Assembly (NCBI RefSeq): GCF_000412675.1
Contig: NC_021505.1
Span: 1,544,501-1,608,500, forward strand
Source: Pseudomonas putida NBRC 14164
GTDB taxonomy: Bacteria; Pseudomonadota; Gammaproteobacteria; Pseudomonadales; Pseudomonadaceae
Direction of reading: 5' to 3'
DNA length: 64,000 nucleotides
Below, piece by piece: positions 31,530 to 39,937 of this stretch (the first letter of the stretch is position 1; each line of letters opens with the position of its first letter). Position numbers and translations under genes: made by a program. The notes beneath the pieces were generated by a model. It saw only the letters and a list, made by a program, of their open reading frames with translations. It was not told the origin of the DNA and ran no database searches.

Positions 31530-31921
31530 TTTTTCTGCGCCACTGAATTGTTGGCCATGTCGATCTAAGCTCTTCTGTAATGTTTGTGGTGTAGCTTGAG
31601 GCCGCTGGTGCGGCGCCAAATTCGATCAGGCATCGCAAACACATCTACGCACACAACAAATGTGCTTTAAACGCCAGAGCCGCCGTCGCACTGATAGCTT
31701 CAAGCGTTGTCCCACCTTTATCGCGCAAACGATTGTTCTGGCCAAAAATTTAAGCGATCTGACAGCTTTAGCAGTGTATGATTGCGCCCGTCAGCCCCGC
31801 CGGGGCTTGTGGAAAACCACCATGGACTTACCCAGTAGTTACTCGCTAACACGATTCATACAGAAAGATCTGACCGATTGATTCTCCCGGCGTGCTCCGC
31901 TGCTGGGAGTGGAGTTCGCCT
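31530..31921 (+). other. mgtE leader region
   Basis: About 390 bases with no supported gene. Two hairpins are visible: AGCCCC-GCC-GGGGCT at 31793-31807 and a weaker one, CTCCCGGC...GCTGCTGGGAG at about 31884-31912, directly before the mgtE ribosome-binding site GGAG. The leader could carry magnesium or translational control. I do not recognise a described riboswitch. Confidence 0.5.
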
Positions 31922-33364
31922 ATGACTGAAGTAGAAGTAAAAAAAGCGCAAGAAAGCCTGCAGGATCGCCTGGCCCAGGTGGTCGAACTGCTGCAACGCC
32001 AGCGTGTGGTCGAAGACCTGACGCACCGCCAGGAAGGCGCGCACAACGACCTGGTCGAAAACCTGGTCCACCGCCAGAACCTCGTCGAGCTGCAGCGCAA
32101 GCTTGATGACCTGCACCCCGCCGACATCGCCTATATCCTCGAAGCCTTGCCCCTGGAAGACCGCCTGACGGTCTGGCAGCTGGTGCGCTCGGATCGCGAT
32201 GGCGACATCCTGCTTGAAGTTTCCGACTCGGTTCGCCAATCGTTGATCGCCGACATGGACGATCACGAGCTGCTGGCCGCCGCCAAGGAAATGGACGCCG
32301 ACGAGCTGGCCGACCTGGCCCCAGAGCTGCCGCGCGACGTTGTTCACGAGCTGATGGAAACCCTCGATGCCCAGCAACGCGAGCGTGTGCGCTCGGCGCT
32401 GAGCTACGACGAGGAGCAGGTCGGCGCGCTGATGGACTTCGAGATGGTCACCATCCGCGAAGACGTCAGCCTGGAAGTGGTACTGCGCTATCTGCGCCGC
32501 CTGAAAGAGCTGCCCAACCACACCGACAAACTGTTCGTGGTCGATTACGACGGCATCCTCAAGGGGGTGTTGCCGATCAAGCGCTTGCTGGTCAACGACC
32601 CGGAGAAGAAGGTAGCGGAGGTCATGGCGACCGATCCGGTGTCCTTCCAGCCCGAGGAAGATGCCTATGATGCAGCGCAGGCTTTCGAGCGTTATGACCT
32701 GGTATCGGCACCTGTAGTAGACAAAGGCGGGCGCCTGATCGGCCGTTTGACCATCGACGAAATGGTCGACCTGATCCGTGAGGAGAGCGAGAGCGAAGTC
32801 CTCAACATGGCGGGCCTGCGTGAAGAGGAAGATATCTTTGCCTCGGTCTGGCGCTCGTTCCGCAACCGTTGGGCATGGCTGGCGATCAACCTGATTACCG
32901 CTTTTCTCGCGTCCCGCGTTATCGGGCTGTTTGAAGGCTCGATCGAAAAGCTGGTGGCGTTGGCTGCGTTGATGCCTATCGTTGCGGGTATTGGTGGCAA
33001 CTCGGGTAACCAGACCATCACCATGATTGTCCGCGCCATGGCGCTGGACCAGGTGTCGCCGGGCAACACCAGCCGCCTGATGCGCAAGGAGTTGGCAGTG
33101 TCGCTGATCAACGGCCTGGTGTGGGGCGGAGTGATCGGTGCGGTGGCTTTCTGGCTGTATGGCAGCTGGTCACTGGGTTTGGTGATGACCGCCGCAATGA
33201 CCCTGAACCTGTTACTGGCAGCGCTGATGGGCGTGCTCATCCCGATGACATTGGCCCGCCTGGGCCGCGACCCGGCCATGGGGGCGAGTGTGATGATCAC
33301 TGCCGTGACCGACAGTGGCGGCTTTTTCATCTTCCTCGGCCTGGCTACGCTGTTCCTGCTGTAA
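31922..33364 (+). CDS. mgtE: Magnesium transporter MgtE
   Basis: 480 residues from the ATG at 31922 (GGAG seven bases upstream). Order: N-terminal helical superhelix with LHPADIAYILEALP, two CBS domains (about residues 165-285; TDKLFVVDYDGILKGVLP and DLVSAPVVDKGGRLIGRLT), a plug helix, then five transmembrane helices. The channel motif PIVAGIGGNSGNQT and the last segment with AVTDSGGFFIFLGLA are intact. It is a Mg2+-gated Mg2+ channel. In P. aeruginosa MgtE also affects type III secretion expression, but nothing here shows that. Confidence 0.96.
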   Translation: MTEVEVKKAQESLQDRLAQVVELLQRQRVVEDLTHRQEGAHNDLVENLVHRQNLVELQRKLDDLHPADIAYILEALPLEDRLTVWQLVRSDRDGDILLEVSDSVRQSLIADMDDHELLAAAKEMDADELADLAPELPRDVVHELMETLDAQQRERVRSALSYDEEQVGALMDFEMVTIREDVSLEVVLRYLRRLKELPNHTDKLFVVDYDGILKGVLPIKRLLVNDPEKKVAEVMATDPVSFQPEEDAYDAAQAFERYDLVSAPVVDKGGRLIGRLTIDEMVDLIREESESEVLNMAGLREEEDIFASVWRSFRNRWAWLAINLITAFLASRVIGLFEGSIEKLVALAALMPIVAGIGGNSGNQTITMIVRAMALDQVSPGNTSRLMRKELAVSLINGLVWGGVIGAVAFWLYGSWSLGLVMTAAMTLNLLLAALMGVLIPMTLARLGRDPAMGASVMITAVTDSGGFFIFLGLATLFLL

Positions 33365-33375
33365 ACCGATCTTTC

Positions 33376-33463
33376 CCTGTGGGAGCGGGCATGCCCGCGA
33401 ACACCGGCGCAGCCGGTGCCATCCACCGCGTCGCCTGATTCGCGGGCTTGCCCGCTCCCACAG
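33376..33463. repeat. REP pair 7 (GCGGGC..GCCCGC type)
   Basis: Two inverted CTGTGGGAGCGGGC units enclose the ACACCGGCGCAGCCGGTGCC spacer, as in REP pair 5. It lies between convergent mgtE and amrZ. Confidence 0.85.
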
Positions 33464-33504
33464 TGGTCCTGCAATGGCGTATGCCGTTGCCGTAGGCCAG
33501 CCAC

Positions 33505-33531
33505 AAAAAAGCCAGCTTACGCTGGCTTTTT
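33505..33531. terminator. Bidirectional terminator between mgtE and amrZ
   Basis: AAAAAAGCCAGC-TTAC-GCTGGCTTTTT works on both strands. Confidence 0.9.
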
Positions 33532-33548
33532 CATGTTCGCTGCAGACC

Positions 33549-33875
33549 TCAGGAAGCGTCAGCGGCCATTTCCACATCATGAGCGATGAGGGCCACCAGA
33601 GCGTTCTGCTGGCGGTGGGACAGTTGACGGAAGCGCTGCAGCAACTCGCGCTCGTGCAGCGACAGCTCAGGGCTGTCCAGGCGCATGCTCAGCTCGTCAC
33701 CCAGCGCACCTTCCTGGATAAGACTCTGTTCCAGGCGCGCGATGATTTCGGAGTTCATGCTGCGGTGATGGTTTCGCGCTACCTCGGCAATGCGCTCACG
33801 CATCCCGTCTGGCAGGCGGACGACGAACTTGTCAGCGGTGCGGCTCGAATAAATAGCCTGTTTCATTGGGCGCAT
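33549..33875 (-). CDS. amrZ: Ribbon-helix-helix regulator AmrZ (alginate and motility regulator)
   Basis: 108 residues, the same length as P. aeruginosa AmrZ and nearly the same sequence as I remember it: [19 protein letters not shown] is the flexible arm and DNA-binding ribbon, [18 protein letters not shown] the two helices, and [19 protein letters not shown] the C-terminal tetramer domain. AmrZ controls flagella, exopolysaccharides and cyclic-di-GMP genes in pseudomonads. It is a lone gene, divergent from phnN, about 14 kb from the flagellar cluster. A possible AmrZ box lies at 34150-34162. Confidence 0.94.
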   Translation of the reverse strand: MRPMKQAIYSSRTADKFVVRLPDGMRERIAEVARNHHRSMNSEIIARLEQSLIQEGALGDELSMRLDSPELSLHERELLQRFRQLSHRQQNALVALIAHDVEMAADAS

Positions 33876-34213
33876 ATAAATTGACCGGAGTTTGGTTCAG
33901 GGGAAGCGGTTCTCAAATTGGCCGCACGGGGTGGAAGTACGACCGTGGCGACGACAAAATGTTCAACCGGCAGTAAAAATGGGTGCTCATCTTGCCTCAT
34001 CATCGCCGTTTCCTTGGCGTCAATTCTGTGACAAATAGTGAGCCGGATAAAGGCTTTCTGCCAGTACCAATTATCAGAAATGAGCACTGGTTTGAAAAGT
34101 TTTACATGCTCCGGCTTGCCCAACCGTCAGACTTTTGCCGTCAAAAACTGGTAAAACGCAGCAAAAGGCAAGGAAAACACCTAGAATGCGGCGGTTTCCC
34201 TTCATAGAGCATA
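33876..34213. other. Divergent region between amrZ and phnN
   Basis: 338 bases, fairly AT-rich, no supported gene. It holds a candidate AmrZ site (34150-34162) and a TAGAAT -10-like hexamer at 34182-34187 on the phnN side. Confidence 0.55.
34150..34162 (+). promoter_or_regulatory. Candidate AmrZ binding site
   Basis: GGTAAAACGCAGC differs at two positions from GGCAAAACGCCGC, the core of the published AmrZ consensus. TTTTGCCGTC at 34133-34142 is a second, inverted GGCAAAA element. Autoregulation is known for AmrZ. Confidence 0.4.
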
Positions 34214-34219
34214 GTGGCT

Positions 34220-34813
34220 ATGCAACATGACGCAAGCGACCGTCGATCAGGGATAGGCCGGTTGATATTTCTGATAGGACCGTCGGGTTCGGGGAAAGAT
34301 TCCCTGATCGACGCTTCACGTGAGCGACTGGCGGCCGCCGGGGTAGAAATTGCCCGTCGCGTCATTACCCGTTCGGCCGAAGCCAAGGGCGAAGCCGCTC
34401 ATGGGGTTACGCCCGAGCAGTTCGAGACCCTGCGTGCCCAGGGCGCATTTGCCATGCACTGGCGCGCCAACGGCCTGGACTATGGTATTGCGCAGCAGGT
34501 GGACGAGTGGATGGCGGCGGGCAGGGCAGTGCTGGTGAATGGCTCGCGGGCCTACCTGGCCGAAGCGCGCCAGCGTTACCCGGACCTGCTGGCGGTGTTG
34601 GTCGAGGTCAGGCCCGAAGTGCTGCGTCAGCGCCTGCTGGCCCGTGGCCGCGAAAACGCCGAGGAAATCGAACAGCGCCTGGCTCGCAGCGCCCGTTTGC
34701 AGGCACCGCCCGATCCTTCAGTGCATGTGCTGGACAACTCGACAACCCTGGAGGCAGCGGTCGCAGCGCTGTTCGGGCTGCTTCGCGATGAAGGGGTTCT
34801 GCCACCGGAGTAG
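34220..34813 (+). CDS. phnN: Ribose 1,5-bisphosphate phosphokinase
   Basis: 197 residues from the ATG at 34220; a GTG six bases earlier is also possible. The P-loop GPSGSGKDSLI at the N-terminus and the guanylate-kinase-like layout match PhnN, which phosphorylates ribose 1,5-bisphosphate to PRPP. There are no carbon-phosphorus lyase genes nearby, so here it probably serves an alternative PRPP route or salvage. The segment VTRSAEAKGEAAHGVTPEQFETLRAQGAF is typical of the family. The ribosome-binding site is weak. Confidence 0.85.
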   Translation: MQHDASDRRSGIGRLIFLIGPSGSGKDSLIDASRERLAAAGVEIARRVITRSAEAKGEAAHGVTPEQFETLRAQGAFAMHWRANGLDYGIAQQVDEWMAAGRAVLVNGSRAYLAEARQRYPDLLAVLVEVRPEVLRQRLLARGRENAEEIEQRLARSARLQAPPDPSVHVLDNSTTLEAAVAALFGLLRDEGVLPPE

Positions 34814-34924
34814 CAGTGCCAGAAAAGGATTACGCGAAAAAGCCCGGCAGGTGCATGACAAACGCCAGCATGCTGGTTAACATGCTGGCCATCCCGCTGT
34901 GCAGCGCTCGCTGCCGGTCGTAGC

Positions 34925-35001
34925 GTCTCAGTAGCTCAATTGGATAGAGCATCCCCCTCCTAAGGGGAAGGTTGCAGGTTCAATTCCTGCCTGGGACGCC
35001 A
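34925..35001 (+). tRNA. tRNA-Arg (anticodon CCT)
   Basis: 77 bases with encoded CCA. GTCTCAG pairs with CTGGGAC (one G-T). The anticodon arm ATCCCCCTCCTAAGGGGAA gives CCT, which reads the rare codon AGG, and GGTTCAATTCC is the T arm. Its last 22 bases are overlapped on the other strand by the end of the permease frame. Confidence 0.96.
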
Positions 35002-36389
35002 TTTCTTGTTTCTCCCATTTTTGCCTCCGCCTCCTGTGCAGCCGCCATCCGTGTGCGCGTCAGGAAGTACCCCGCCACTACCAGCACCACCGTCAGCACC
35101 GTGAACCAGAACTGGAAACGCGATGCCGGTTCGAACGCCTGGGTGCCGATCACTGCCAGCAAGGCGAACAGCGCAACGATATTGGCGTACGGGAACAGCC
35201 AGGCGCGGAAGGCCTTGGGGTCGACCGCTTCGTGACGGGTTTTCCAGCGCATGGCCACGTGGGCGATGATGATGAAGATCCACACGACCATCACGAGGCT
35301 GCCGGTACTCTTGGCCAGAGTCATGAACAGGTCGCCGGCGCTGATAAAGTGCACGGTCAGGATCATCGTGCAGATCGACAGGCTCAGCAGCAATGCATTG
35401 ATCGGCACGCCCTTGGCGCTGGTGCGCGAGAACAGCTTGGGCGCGTGCCCGCGCTGGCTCAGCGAGAACAGCATGCGCGAGTTGGAGAACATGAACGAGT
35501 TCATCACCGACATGAACGAGACGAACAACACCAGCTTCATGGCCACCGCCGCACCACCGAACCCGGCCAGGCTGAACAGCGAAACATAGGGCGAGGCCAG
35601 GTTGGCCTTGTCGGTCCATGGCAGGCACAGGATCAGGATCGACACCGAGCCGACGTAGAACAGCATCACGCGCAGGATCACGCTCTTGATCGCGCGGATC
35701 ACGTTCTGCCGCGGGTTCTCCGACTCACCTGCGGCTACGGCGGCGATTTCGCTGCCGCCCAGCGAGAAGATCACCACGATGACACCCGCCATTACCGGCG
35801 ACAGGCCGTTGGGCATGAAGCCGTCGTGGGCGGTGAGGTTGACCAGGCCAGGCGACGGGATGTCGTGGTGCAGGCCAAGCAGGATCGAGATGCCCAGCAG
35901 CATGAAGATGAGGATGGTGGCGACCTTCACCGCCGCCAGCCAGTACTCCACTTCGGCAAACGAACGCACCGAGTAGGCGTTGCTGGCCATCAGTGTCACC
36001 AGCATCAGGAAGGCGCCTGTCCAGATCGGCAGCCAGGGTAGGAAGTCATGCAGGATGGCGCCCAGCAGGACTGCTTCAAGGGTGATGGTCATCATCGACT
36101 TGAACCAGTACAGCCAGCCGACTGCAAACCCGGCCCAGTCGCCGAGCCAGGTGTTGGCGTAGGTTGAGAACGACCCGGCATCCGGGTTGCGGCAGGCCAT
36201 TTCACCCAGCATGAACATGACCAGGGTGACCACCAGGCCACCAATGAAATACGACAGGATGGCCGCAGGCCCTGCCGATGCGATCAGTGAGCCCGAGCCC
36301 ATGAACAGGCCTGCACCGATCACCCCGCCCAGTGCGATCATGGTGATGTGCCGCTGCTTGAGGCTTTGCTTCAAACTGTTGGATTGCAT
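34980..36389 (-). CDS. Amino acid permease (GabP-like, APC superfamily)
   Basis: 469 residues with twelve hydrophobic segments. The start LKQRHITMIALGGVIGAGLFMGSGS is the APC signature, and the GSEIAAVAAGESENPRQN segment is typical of the AAT/GabP group. The exact substrate is unknown; GABA or a neutral amino acid is plausible. Oddly the stop codon lies inside tRNA-Arg(CCT): the final residues NGVPGRN are encoded by the antisense strand of the tRNA 3' end, so the natural C-terminus may have been replaced at a recombination junction. Confidence 0.88.
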   Translation of the reverse strand: MQSNSLKQSLKQRHITMIALGGVIGAGLFMGSGSLIASAGPAAILSYFIGGLVVTLVMFMLGEMACRNPDAGSFSTYANTWLGDWAGFAVGWLYWFKSMMTITLEAVLLGAILHDFLPWLPIWTGAFLMLVTLMASNAYSVRSFAEVEYWLAAVKVATILIFMLLGISILLGLHHDIPSPGLVNLTAHDGFMPNGLSPVMAGVIVVIFSLGGSEIAAVAAGESENPRQNVIRAIKSVILRVMLFYVGSVSILILCLPWTDKANLASPYVSLFSLAGFGGAAVAMKLVLFVSFMSVMNSFMFSNSRMLFSLSQRGHAPKLFSRTSAKGVPINALLLSLSICTMILTVHFISAGDLFMTLAKSTGSLVMVVWIFIIIAHVAMRWKTRHEAVDPKAFRAWLFPYANIVALFALLAVIGTQAFEPASRFQFWFTVLTVVLVVAGYFLTRTRMAAAQEAEAKMGETRNGVPGRN

Positions 36390-36701
36390 TTCCTTGTCCT
36401 CTCTTATTGTTGGGGGGACCCGACAACGTCCCCCAACGCAGGCATCGTCATGCGCCTGCGTCCACGCGTGGCAAATAGCTACCAGCCTGCCACCCTGGAC
36501 AATAAGGCCAAGGACCTCAAACGAATTCTCTGCACAACATCCTGCCGATTTTTCCTGAGACCGGTGATGGCGCCGGTAGCGGTGCAGTTGACCACGCCAT
36601 GCACCACCTGAACATCGACACCGCCGGGCGCCTTCAAACGGGTCAGGTTGGGGAGCCTTTCACGAACCGCGGCACTTTTCTTGCCGACCGCCGCCACTGC
36701 C
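36390..36701. other. Leader of the permease and uncharacterised gap
   Basis: 312 bases. On the permease side two hairpins are seen: GTTGGGGG/CCCCCAAC (36409-36437) and CGCAGGC/GCCTGCG (36437-36461), the first directly upstream of AGAGGACAAGGAAATG. The rest has no clear feature; an open minus-strand frame from 36733 to 36479 lacks a ribosome-binding site and family likeness. Confidence 0.5.
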
Positions 36702-37226
36702 TCATGCCGTGCCGGCCGCTTGTTGCTCTTCATCCAGGCCGTCCGCCTTGGCGACCTGCTCCTGCGCTTTCTCCTCGATCTTGCGCTCGATGTCCTCTTT
36801 CATGCGCTGGGCGATCAACTCGTCGACCTTTGCTTTCATTTCCGGCGGCAGGGCGTCGTACTCTTCTTCGGTCAGGCCTATTTCACGCAGCAGTTTTTCC
36901 TTGATCATCTCGCCGGGCGACTTGGACATGAAGTCGTGAAACTCCTGCCGGGCAGTCTTGGCTGGCAGTGGTTCTCCTATCACCGGCTCGGTGGTCTCAG
37001 AGCCCAGGTTTTGCAGCATCACCTTGAATTTGGCAAAGGCTTCTTCGCGCGCATCCTCGGCGTTTTGCTGAGCGGTATTGCCTTGGCGCTGATCTTGGGT
37101 CGCCGTGTTGGCGGTGGTTATTGGGGTGCTGGCTGGCGCAATCTCGGCCACTGTCTGCTCATCGCTGGCGTGCCGGGGCTGATGGAGCGTGGGCTGCCAG
37201 CTGACGCCGTTAGGGGCGATTATCAT
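36702..37226 (-). CDS. Acidic helical protein of unknown function
   Basis: 174 residues from the ATG at 37226, chosen because AAGGAGG lies six bases before it; an upstream ATG in frame has none. The first 70 residues are Gln-, Thr- and Ala-rich and probably disordered. Residues about 75-165 are highly charged and helical (LTEEEYDALPPEMKAKVDELI, KEDIERKIEEKAQEQ). There is no signal peptide or membrane segment. The pattern is found in several Pseudomonas hypothetical proteins; I know no function. It is divergent from the GGDEF gene. Confidence 0.8.
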   Translation of the reverse strand: MIIAPNGVSWQPTLHQPRHASDEQTVAEIAPASTPITTANTATQDQRQGNTAQQNAEDAREEAFAKFKVMLQNLGSETTEPVIGEPLPAKTARQEFHDFMSKSPGEMIKEKLLREIGLTEEEYDALPPEMKAKVDELIAQRMKEDIERKIEEKAQEQVAKADGLDEEQQAAGTA

Positions 37227-37441
37227 GTTTCCTCCTTGGAAATATCGTTGGCAGCTATCCAGCGCAAAAGCCATGCCAGCGCTGTGCCGGTCGAAATCAG
37301 GCCTTTGGCGCTATTTCGGTTGCGCGCTGGCGGGCATATGCTTGCCTGTCCAAGGCATGATCTTGCCGCCTGCGGCAATTACCACCACTGTCGGCAGCCC
37401 CTTGACCGGAGCGCAGTTGCTGGGCATCAGGGAGAGCGTCC

Positions 37442-38440
37442 ATGAATCAGGAAACCAGGCCGGCACCGGCCAGCTTCAGTGAACAGCAATTGCACACCTT
37501 GTTCGAGTTGATCAGCGATGGCATCTGGGACTGGAATGCCAACACCGGCTACGTCTATCGCAACCCCGGCTGGTACGCCATGCTCGGTTACGCCAGCCAC
37601 TCCATGGCCAACTCGGTACTGACCTGGGAGAGCGTGATCCACCCCGAGGACTACCCGCGGGTAATGGCGCATTTCGAGGCCTACATCAACCAGCGCAACG
37701 AGCGCTACCTCATCGAATACCGCTGCCGTTGCCAGGATGGCAACTACATCTGGATCGAAGACAGCGGCTACATCATCGGCCAGAACGCAGACGGTTCGGT
37801 GGCGCGCATGCTCGGGGCGCACCGCAACATCGACGCCGGCAAGCGCCTGGTGGCGCAGCTGGAACAGAAGAACCAGTCGCTGGAGTGCCAGGTGGCCGAG
37901 CGTACCCGCGAGCTGTCCTGGGTGAACCAGCAGTTGCAGCGGCAACTGGACGAAAACCTCGAGTTGGCCGAGCGCGATGCGTTGACCCGCATTGCCAATC
38001 GCTACCGGCTGGAAAAGTCGTTGCAGACGGAGTGCGAACGCGCCCAGCGATTCCGTCAGCCGTTGTCGCTGATCGCCATGGACATGGACGATTTCAAACC
38101 GATCAACGACCGCTACGGCCACGCCCGTGGCGATGCTGCGCTGGTGTTGGTGGCCGATAACTTGCGTACCTGCCTGCGCGAGCTCGACGTGTTGGCGCGC
38201 TGGGGTGGCGATGAGTTCGTCATCGTGCTGCCGCAGGCCACGCTGGGCGAGGCGCTGGAGATGGCGGCGGGCTTGCGCCAGGTGATGGATCAGCTGGAGC
38301 CGGTGGGCGATTGCCGGCTGACCATGAGCTATGGCGTGGTGCAATGGCAGGAAGGGGAGGACCAGCATGCGCTGCTGGCGCGTGCCGACAAGGCGCTGTA
38401 CCGGGCCAAGGCGGCCGGCAAGAATGCCATAGCCCCATAG
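37442..38440 (+). CDS. PAS-GGDEF diguanylate cyclase
   Basis: 332 residues, no membrane segment. Residues about 15-135 are a PAS fold of the PAS_3 type (DGIWDWNANTGYVYRNPGW, HPEDYPRV), 140-175 a coiled signalling helix (VAERTRELSWVNQQLQRQL), and 178-330 a GGDEF domain. The active site RWGGDEF is intact, and RELD five residues before it is a complete I-site, so it should make cyclic di-GMP with product inhibition. It is convergent with the bkd operon. It may feed FlgZ, AmrZ-controlled or other c-di-GMP pathways, but no partner is shown by sequence. Confidence 0.93.
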   Translation: MNQETRPAPASFSEQQLHTLFELISDGIWDWNANTGYVYRNPGWYAMLGYASHSMANSVLTWESVIHPEDYPRVMAHFEAYINQRNERYLIEYRCRCQDGNYIWIEDSGYIIGQNADGSVARMLGAHRNIDAGKRLVAQLEQKNQSLECQVAERTRELSWVNQQLQRQLDENLELAERDALTRIANRYRLEKSLQTECERAQRFRQPLSLIAMDMDDFKPINDRYGHARGDAALVLVADNLRTCLRELDVLARWGGDEFVIVLPQATLGEALEMAAGLRQVMDQLEPVGDCRLTMSYGVVQWQEGEDQHALLARADKALYRAKAAGKNAIAP

Positions 38441-38495
38441 CCTGACGCGGTCCGCACAAGGGATCGCGCAGGTGACGGGGATCAGTGCCTGGATG

Positions 38496-38531
38496 AAAAA
38501 AGACCCGCGGCGCCTCTCGGCGCAGCGGGCC
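38496..38531 (-). terminator. Terminator of the bkd operon
   Basis: On the minus strand GCCCGCTGCGCC-GAGA-GGCGCCGCGGGT is followed by CTTTTTT, 25 bases after the lpdV stop. Confidence 0.88.
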
Positions 38532-38555
38532 AAATCGGCCTTGGCCGCTTCAGTG

Positions 38556-39935
38556 TCAGATATGCAGGGCGTGGCCCAGGGCGCGCAATGCCGCTTCCTG
38601 TACCGCCTCACCCAGCGTCGGGTGAGCATGGATGGTGCCGGCCACATCCTCCAGGCAGGCGCCCATCTCCAGCGATTGGGCAAACGCCGTGGACAGTTCG
38701 GAAACCGCCACGCCAACGGCTTGCCAACCCAGGATCAGGTGGTTGTCCCGCCGTGCCACCACGCGCACGAATCCGCTCTTCGCTTCCAGGCTCATGGCCC
38801 GGCCATTGGCGGCAAACGGGAACTGCGCGACGATACAGTCCAGCCCTTGCTGGCTGGCCTGCTCCGGGGTTTTACCGACGACCACCACTTCTGGGTCGGT
38901 AAAGCACACCGCAGCAATCGCGGCAGGCTCGAAGCGGCGTGCCTTGCCAGCGATGATCTCGGCGACCATTTCGCCCTGGGCCATGGCCCGGTGCGCCAGC
39001 ATCGGTTCGCCGGCCACATCGCCGATGGCCCAGACGTTGTGCATGCTGGTCTGGCAGCGCGCGTCGATGGCAATGGCGGCGCCGTTCATTTTCAGGTCCA
39101 GGCACTCCAGGTTGAAACCTTTGGTGCGCGGCCGGCGGCCGACGGCCACCAGCACCTGGTCGGACTCCAGGCGCAGTTGCCCGCCCTTGCCGTCGTTGGC
39201 CAGCAGGCAACCGTTTTCGTAACCTTCGACGCTGTGGCCCAGGTGCAGGGCGATGCCCAGCTTTTTCAACGACTCGGCCACCGGGGCAGTCAATTCGCTG
39301 TCGTAGGTCGGCAGGATGCGCTCACGCGCTTCCACCACGCTTACTTGCGCGCCCAGCTTGCGGTAGGCAATGCCCAGTTCCAGGCCGATATAGCCACCGC
39401 CCACCACCACCAGGTGCTGCGGCAGGGCTTTCGGCGCCAGGGCTTCGGTCGAGGAAATCACCGGCCCGCCCAGCGGCAGCATCGGCAGTTCGACGCTGCT
39501 GGAGCCGGTGGCCAGCAACAGGTGTTCACACTGGATACGCTGGCCATCAACTTCGACCTGCTTGCCGTCGAGCACCTTCGCCCAGCCATGAATCACCTTG
39601 ACCCCGTGCTTTTTCAGCAGGGCGGCCACACCAGTGGTCAGGCGGTCGACGATGCCGTCCTTCCAGGCCACGCTCTGGCCGATGTCCAGGCGCGGCGAGG
39701 CAACGCTGATGCCCAGTACCGACGGCCCGGCGAAGCGCGAGGTCTGGTGGAACTGCTCGGCCACATGGATCAGCGCCTTGGACGGAATGCAGCCGATATT
39801 CAGGCAGGTACCGCCCAGCGCCTGGCCTTCCACCAGCACGGTAGGGATGCCCAGTTGCCCGGCACGGATGGCGGCCACATAGCCGCCAGGGCCGCCGCCG
39901 ATGATCAACAGGGTAGTCTGGATAGTCTGTTGCAT
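38556..39935 (-). CDS. lpdV: Dihydrolipoamide dehydrogenase of the branched-chain keto acid complex (E3, LPD-Val)
   Basis: 459 residues, the length of P. putida LPD-Val. It reoxidises dihydrolipoamide on BkdB with FAD and NAD. The redox disulphide is in [17 protein letters not shown], the FAD motif [17 protein letters not shown] is N-terminal, and the C-terminal [13 protein letters not shown] holds the catalytic histidine. It is the last gene of the bkd operon, two bases after bkdB. Confidence 0.97.
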   Translation of the reverse strand: MQQTIQTTLLIIGGGPGGYVAAIRAGQLGIPTVLVEGQALGGTCLNIGCIPSKALIHVAEQFHQTSRFAGPSVLGISVASPRLDIGQSVAWKDGIVDRLTTGVAALLKKHGVKVIHGWAKVLDGKQVEVDGQRIQCEHLLLATGSSSVELPMLPLGGPVISSTEALAPKALPQHLVVVGGGYIGLELGIAYRKLGAQVSVVEARERILPTYDSELTAPVAESLKKLGIALHLGHSVEGYENGCLLANDGKGGQLRLESDQVLVAVGRRPRTKGFNLECLDLKMNGAAIAIDARCQTSMHNVWAIGDVAGEPMLAHRAMAQGEMVAEIIAGKARRFEPAAIAAVCFTDPEVVVVGKTPEQASQQGLDCIVAQFPFAANGRAMSLEAKSGFVRVVARRDNHLILGWQAVGVAVSELSTAFAQSLEMGACLEDVAGTIHAHPTLGEAVQEAALRALGHALHI

Positions 39936-39937
39936 GC

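Noticed and set aside
31660..31881. 73-codon plus-strand frame in the mgtE leader
   Set aside because: Basic, unbiased composition, no ribosome-binding site, and it overlaps leader hairpins.
36479..36733. 84-codon minus-strand frame after the acidic protein
   Set aside because: It overlaps the preceding gene, has no Shine-Dalgarno and no recognisable pattern. It could still be real but I cannot support it.
34925..37440. Complete genomic island at tRNA-Arg(CCT)
   Set aside because: No integrase and no second copy of the tRNA 3' end is in the window, so only a possible scar is claimed.
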